The translations under genes and the position numbers were made by a program. From positions 1 to 43,500 of IMG/VR virus record IMGVR_UViG_3300020463_002732: a stretch of 43,500 bases of DNA. One strand, written 5' to 3'. The DNA comes from a virus. The stretch's first letter is position 1. Every line of letters starts with the position of its first letter. The notes under the pieces were generated by a model. The model was not told the origin of the DNA. It did not search any database and worked only from the letters and a program-made list of their open reading frames with translations. Shown here one piece after another: positions 40,974 to 43,500 of this stretch.

Positions 40974-41393
40974 TTAGCAGTTGTCCCAACAGTATGCCAG
41001 TGCTGCCTCTAGTGCGTACTCTTGCTTGTGTTGTGCTTTTGTAAACACTCGTTGCACAGCTTGTACAAAGCGGACACAGTCCAGCACAAGTGTGTCGTCT
41101 TGTGCAATCTCTTGCATCCATGTTTGCAGTGTGTCTAGTCCCACAACGGAGTATATTGTTTCGCCAGTAAAATATGTTGCCAGTGTGTCAATGTCTCTTG
41201 CACTCAAGCCGTCTGTCTGTATGCCGGAGTCACAGTATGCATGTGCAACGCCTCCCACAAATGTGCTCTCATAGTCACCTTCGCACTCAGCATTGTACTT
41301 GTCAGTAAGTGCTTTAAACTTGTCAAATTGTTTGCTTGTAAATGTTGTGTTGTATTGTTTGTTTGTTTGTGTTTGTTGTGTGTTTGTTGTCAT
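40974..41393 (-). CDS. Early protein, MTTNTQ type B (139 residues)
   Basis: The protein starts MTTNTQQTQTNKQYNTTF and then has FTSKQFDKFKALTDKYNAECEGDYE, a mixed helical body, and LDCVRFVQAVQRVFTKAQHK near the end. I recognise no family. The C terminus (AALAYCWDNC) and CDSGIQTDGL contain several cysteines. The gene has its own promoter, with 6 bases between -10 and ATG. Its start region is nearly identical in DNA to that of the gene at 41696. Confidence 0.65.
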   Translation of the reverse strand: MTTNTQQTQTNKQYNTTFTSKQFDKFKALTDKYNAECEGDYESTFVGGVAHAYCDSGIQTDGLSARDIDTLATYFTGETIYSVVGLDTLQTWMQEIAQDDTLVLDCVRFVQAVQRVFTKAQHKQEYALEAALAYCWDNC

Positions 41394-41399
41394 GTATAC

Positions 41400-41427
41400 A
41401 TATTACCACTTTTTATAAACTTGTCAA
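41400..41427 (-). promoter_or_regulatory. Early promoter, type B
   Basis: Minus strand TTGACA (41427-41422), 16 bases, TAATAT (41405-41400), then 6 bases to the ATG at 41393. TGGTAATATG overlaps the -10. Confidence 0.75.
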
Positions 41428-41459
41428 CTTGTGTGTGCAATAAAAAGGGTAATGTTTTA

Positions 41460-41657
41460 TTACTCTACGGTCACTACGTTAAAGCCATCAAATAGGCCTC
41501 GCATGTGTTGGCCCCAAGCATAGGCCTCTTGGTGTGTGGCATAGCGGTCACAGTGTGCAATGGGCATGTGTGTGATGCGGTTGTGTTGGTCAACAACGTA
41601 AAAGCGAGTGGCATACGGTGTTTGTGTGTCAGTGTGTGTTTGTGTGTTTGTTGTCAT
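41460..41657 (-). CDS. Early protein, MTTNTQ type A (65 residues)
   Basis: The protein starts MTTNTQTHTDTQTPYATRFYVVDQHN and then has histidine- and tyrosine-rich ITHMPIAHCDRYATHQEAYAWG. Its compact size and shared N terminus mark it as part of the early set. DNA around the promoter and first codons is nearly identical to that of the gene at 40418. No family is recognised. Confidence 0.6.
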   Translation of the reverse strand: MTTNTQTHTDTQTPYATRFYVVDQHNRITHMPIAHCDRYATHQEAYAWGQHMRGLFDGFNVVTVE

Positions 41658-41663
41658 ATTCTT

Positions 41664-41691
41664 ATTATACTCCTCGTTACCAATTTGTCAA
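41664..41691 (-). promoter_or_regulatory. Early promoter, type A
   Basis: Minus strand TTGACA (41691-41686), 16 bases, TATAAT (41669-41664), then 6 bases to the ATG at 41657. The spacer reads AATTGGTAACGAGGAG, very close to the type A promoter at 40943-40970. Confidence 0.8.
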
Positions 41692-41695
41692 CTGT

Positions 41696-41980
41696 TTATT
41701 CAGCCCATGCAGTTTGTGTTGCATCGCACTGCCAACACTTGTGTGCCTGTTCAATGTGTGCAGAGTTTTCTTCTGCAGTCACTTCATACCACCAATCACA
41801 GTGTCCCATGCCTGTTTCACCTTCTGCCACCAAGTCTGCGTTGTCTTGTTCCCACTCTGCAATTTCGTCATCAAGTTCTTGTTGTGTCACGCCAAATGCG
41901 TTTTGTGTGTCACAGTGCTCACAGTTGTAGAAATATCCCATCACTATGTCTTTCATTGTTTGTTGTGTGTTTGTTGTCAT
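41696..41980 (-). CDS. Early zinc-ribbon-like acidic protein, MTTNTQ type B (94 residues)
   Basis: The protein starts MTTNTQQTMKDIVMGYFY and has two cysteine pairs, CEHC near the start and CWQC near the end, suited to a zinc ribbon. Between them is a strongly acidic helix (ELDDEIAEWEQDNADLVAEGE). The gene has its own early promoter and should be expressed as a single unit. A role in altering host transcription or translation is possible, without direct proof. Confidence 0.62.
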   Translation of the reverse strand: MTTNTQQTMKDIVMGYFYNCEHCDTQNAFGVTQQELDDEIAEWEQDNADLVAEGETGMGHCDWWYEVTAEENSAHIEQAHKCWQCDATQTAWAE

Positions 41981-41984
41981 ACAG

Positions 41985-42257
41985 TCATATTACCATGTTT
42001 GCAGGATTCGTCAACCTCTGCAGGAGTAATAAATTATTACTGGATCTCCGGGGGCCGGTTGACGAATTACCAATGTCATGTATCATGTATGCATATGCCA
42101 GGTATACGGGTAGGGGCCCCAATGCCCGATGGATCGCATGCGGAATTACCAGGTTGACAGATTTCGAAACCACCTCTATCATGCCGGTAATGGAAATGAT
42201 GACCATCATAACCACAACCAATCGGACTGCAGGTGGGGGGCGATTGTGATGAGGCAT
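41985..42257 (-). CDS. Doubtful small membrane-protein gene
   Basis: An ATG at 42257 on the minus strand opens 90 codons. Residues 10-25 (AVRLVVVMMVIISITG) are hydrophobic and could span a membrane, but the rest (ALGPLPVYLAYAYMIHDIGNSSTGPRR) looks like out-of-frame sequence, and there is no good start signal. The gene would run over the promoter at 41987. Plus-strand promoter-like sites at 42058 and 42152 and several TGGTAA/GGTAATT copies lie in the same stretch. The 42258-42332 gap holds nothing else. Confidence 0.25.
   Translation of the reverse strand: MPHHNRPPPAVRLVVVMMVIISITGMIEVVSKSVNLVIPHAIHRALGPLPVYLAYAYMIHDIGNSSTGPRRSSNNLLLLQRLTNPANMVI
41987..42014 (-). promoter_or_regulatory. Early promoter, type B
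   Basis: Minus strand TTGACG (42014-42009), 16 bases, TAATAT (41992-41987), then 6 bases to the ATG at 41980. TGGTAATATG is shared with the type B promoter at 41400-41427. Confidence 0.75.
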
Positions 42258-42332
42258 GTGCCGGAGAGCGACTCCTGTTGCAACACCACCTTTTGGACCC
42301 CTCAGGACAGAGCCTGCGTGCCCTCTCAGATC

Positions 42333-42635
42333 TCAGTCGGTGCCGCCTGAAGACCCTTGTGCGAGAAACAAATCCAGTTGTCGAGGCATACTGACATCAC
42401 CTGTACTGACATCTGTACTGACACCCGCATCTGATGCCATACTGATGTTCTGATCGGGATTGATGCCCATGTGATTGATGGAAGTGATCAACTGCATGAA
42501 CCTGCGAATCTCTTTGATGTCTTGATCATGTTCAGGAAATGCTGATCGAGCCTCTCTGATGAGTGCCCAGCGACCACCATACCATGCTACGGCTATGACA
42601 ATGATGGCCAGGATGGTGTGTGTGACAGCGTCCAT
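42333..42635 (-). CDS. Early small membrane protein (100 residues)
   Basis: The protein has an N-terminal signal-anchor segment (THTILAIIVIAVAWYGGRWALI), then a helical soluble region (DQDIKEIRRFMQLITSINHMG) and a Ser/Thr-rich tail. A one-pass inner-membrane protein is likely. It has the fifth copy of the early promoter geometry, with TATACT as the -10 and 6 bases to the ATG. It lacks the MTTNTQ start, which shows that the promoter spacing and the tag can be separated. Confidence 0.6.
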   Translation of the reverse strand: MDAVTHTILAIIVIAVAWYGGRWALIREARSAFPEHDQDIKEIRRFMQLITSINHMGINPDQNISMASDAGVSTDVSTGDVSMPRQLDLFLAQGSSGGTD

Positions 42636-42641
42636 GTGTAT

Positions 42642-42669
42642 AGTATATAACCAATTAGGAGGTTGTCAA
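42642..42669 (-). promoter_or_regulatory. Early promoter
   Basis: Minus strand TTGACA (42669-42664), 16 bases, TATACT (42647-42642), then 6 bases to the ATG at 42635. AATTGGTTA lies in the spacer. Confidence 0.75.
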
Positions 42670-42679
42670 CACTATGTGA

Positions 42680-42865
42680 ATGGTGAATGATGGTGAATCC
42701 ACACCATCAAAAGGTGGTTCAAAAAGGTGTAATCCTGGTGAATCTACTAGGGTGCAAAAAGATTTTGACATTGGTATTGGAGGTATAGTAAAAATACAAA
42801 ACGCAATAGCGGGGCCTCTACAACAGTTATTGATAATGAATCAATTAATAATGCATCTTTATTAA
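42680..42865 (+). pseudogene. AT-rich remnant, possibly a frameshifted structural gene
   Basis: A 61-codon frame from 42680 reads plausibly up to FDIGIGGIV. From near 42785 another frame reads YSKNTKRNSGASTTVID then NESINNASLLKIFY to a stop near 42876, which looks like the natural end of a Ser/Asn-rich protein. A frameshift between the two would join them. Codon use is AT-rich, unlike the neighbours. No family is recognised. The rest of the 42660-42907 gap is AT-rich with a minus-strand TTGACA near 42890. Confidence 0.3.
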
Positions 42866-42907
42866 AAATATTTTATTAATACAGTGGTTGTCAAAAACAA
42901 TTGATTA

Positions 42908-43306
42908 TTAATAATATGTGGTTCGCAAGCCACCCTGTAGGCACAGATGTTCTCGCTCCACTCTGAGGAACAGATCAGTGATGGCCTCCGGTGCAACAAA
43001 TTGAATCTGGATGCGCCTCACGATGGTGCACTGTGACTGAGAGTGATACACCGCATCCAATTGAACATCATATTCAATCAATGCAGAATCCATCACATCA
43101 CACAGGGGTTGTATGTCTCTGCTCAACACATCCTGTTCACCTGAATCAATGTAGTAGTGTGTCCTCGGTACCAGAGTGAGGCATGCTGAATCATAGTCAT
43201 AAGCAACATCACCCAATGATTTATTGCGTGACATGGAATCCAGCCATTGTTCGCAACGGCGTTGCCAGTTGTTGTGATAGTCTTTGATTGTACGTTTTTT
43301 GCCCAT
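42908..43306 (-). CDS. Unrecognised late protein (132 residues)
   Basis: The protein starts MGKKRTIKDYHNNWQRRCEQW, a basic helix, then has a beta-rich body (YDYDSACLTLVPRTHYYIDSG, IVRRIQIQFVAPEAITDLFL). A late-type CTTAAATA lies 6 bases before the ATG. No family is recognised. The late promoter suggests a virion or assembly role. Confidence 0.6.
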   Translation of the reverse strand: MGKKRTIKDYHNNWQRRCEQWLDSMSRNKSLGDVAYDYDSACLTLVPRTHYYIDSGEQDVLSRDIQPLCDVMDSALIEYDVQLDAVYHSQSQCTIVRRIQIQFVAPEAITDLFLRVEREHLCLQGGLRTTYY

Positions 43307-43312
43307 GTGTAA

Positions 43313-43320
43313 TATTTAAG
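43313..43320 (-). promoter_or_regulatory. Late promoter CTTAAATA
   Basis: CTTAAATA on the minus strand, 6 bases before the ATG at 43306. Its upstream end overlaps the first bases of the GC-rich hairpin. Confidence 0.55.
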
Positions 43321-43385
43321 GAGCCAGATTTCAACCGCGGCACATCGCGGCGGCTTCGCCTTGCTTATCATGGCAATTGCTCCTT
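43318..43385. other. GC-rich multi-hairpin element between divergent late genes
   Basis: AAGGAGC (43318-43324) pairs with GCTCCTT (43379-43385) as an outer 7-base stem. Inside are CCGCG/CGCGG (43335-43350) and GGCG-GCTT-CGCC (43349-43360). On the minus strand the element also holds TTGC/GCAA with an 8-base loop. A T6 run follows at 43389-43394 on plus. It could insulate the two promoters or be a structured RNA. It lacks tRNA D- and T-arm consensus. Confidence 0.4.
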
Positions 43386-43415
43386 TGGTTTTTTGGTAAT
43401 CATCTAAATAACTGT

Positions 43416-43500
43416 ATGCCTATCATGAATCCTATACTCAAGAGATACAAGAAGAAGGCGCCTCGCATTCCTGATTACACCTGTGCTGATCTGGATCGTG
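43416..43500 (+). CDS. Start of an unknown gene (partial)
   Basis: TCTAAATA at 43403-43410 lies 5 bases before an ATG at 43416, giving MPIMNPILKRYKKKAPRIP and onward to the window edge. An ATG at 43425 is in the same frame. The basic N terminus gives no family. The late-type site suggests a late gene. Confidence 0.5.
   Translation, partial: MPIMNPILKRYKKKAPRIPDYTCADLDR

Noticed and set aside
41340-41400. GTTTGTTTGTGTTTGTTG repeats as a CRISPR or microsatellite locus
   Set aside because: They are the CA-rich start codons of the MTTNTQ genes read on the other strand; no spacers or regular units.
41505-42249. Long plus-strand frames with V, C and S-rich proteins
   Set aside because: They are mirror frames of the minus-strand early genes in TG-rich DNA; they have low-complexity sequence and no start signals.
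43318-43385. Cloverleaf-like element as a tRNA
   Set aside because: Outer stem fits, but the T-arm and D-loop consensus is missing on both strands and the inner stems compete for bases.
1-43500. Integrase, attachment site, insertion sequence or transposon
   Set aside because: No tyrosine or serine recombinase, transposase, terminal inverted repeat or target duplication was seen.

Overview
The window looks like part of the genome of a large T4-like myovirus that infects a marine, probably alphaproteobacterial, host. Phage replication genes are present: a UvsW-type DEVH helicase, a gp62-like clamp-loader subunit, a zinc/TOPRIM primase, a gp41-type helicase, a D12-class adenine methylase, an RNA ligase and two DnaE-like polymerase proteins. 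At least ten sites match the T4-type late promoter N(A/T/C)TAAATA, five to eleven bases before start codons. Genes are packed with ATGA, GTGA or TAATG overlaps. Host-type genes (FdxA, NuoB, SufB, cytochrome b, class 2 PyrD, KdsA, an NDUFS6-like zinc protein, YqgE) are intact and look alphaproteobacterial or mitochondrial in type. No tRNA, rRNA, integrase, CRISPR array or insertion sequence was found. Family assignments come from reading motifs, not from a search.

Layout. 36-1913: nucleotide salvage (HAD nucleotidase, DeoD) and a flavodoxin-fold quinone reductase. 1910-9915: a surface-glycan cluster with several glycosyltransferases, two SAM methyltransferases, two NAD-dependent sugar epimerases and an SGNH protein. 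9924-15973: peroxiredoxin, metalloprotease, UvsW, KdsA, gp62-like protein, ferredoxin FdxA and a zf-CHCC protein. 15970-18491 (minus): a 2OG-Fe oxygenase, PLP aminotransferase and amidinotransferase operon. 18591-28310: small phage genes, a 187-residue DnaE-like mini protein, a virion protein, primase, a second 2OG oxygenase, Dam, gp41, endonuclease III, and an oxygenase/LIC12192-like fusion. 28320-31527: nuoB-sufB-cytochrome b. 31531-37584: pyrD, a 577-residue DnaE-like core, two virion-type genes, a second copy of the fusion protein, and yqgE. 37596-43500: UDP-sugar dehydrogenase, RNA ligase, a set of small minus-strand early genes, and an AT-rich remnant. This last part is richer in CA/TG and GC than the left part.

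How the genes may work together (inference). One set acts at or near the ubiquinone pool and on Fe-S clusters: NuoB, NDUFS6-like protein, cytochrome b, PyrD, quinone reductase, SufB, FdxA and peroxiredoxin. This suggests the phage maintains host respiration during infection, analogous to psbA in cyanophages. A second set makes or modifies a surface glycan, possibly carrying an amidino or hydroxyl group. A third signal is regulatory. Five early minus-strand genes have the same promoter geometry, TTGACR, 16 bases, a TATAAT-like hexamer, then exactly 6 bases to ATG. This predicts leaderless mRNAs, and four of these genes also share a CA-rich start coding for MTTNTQ.
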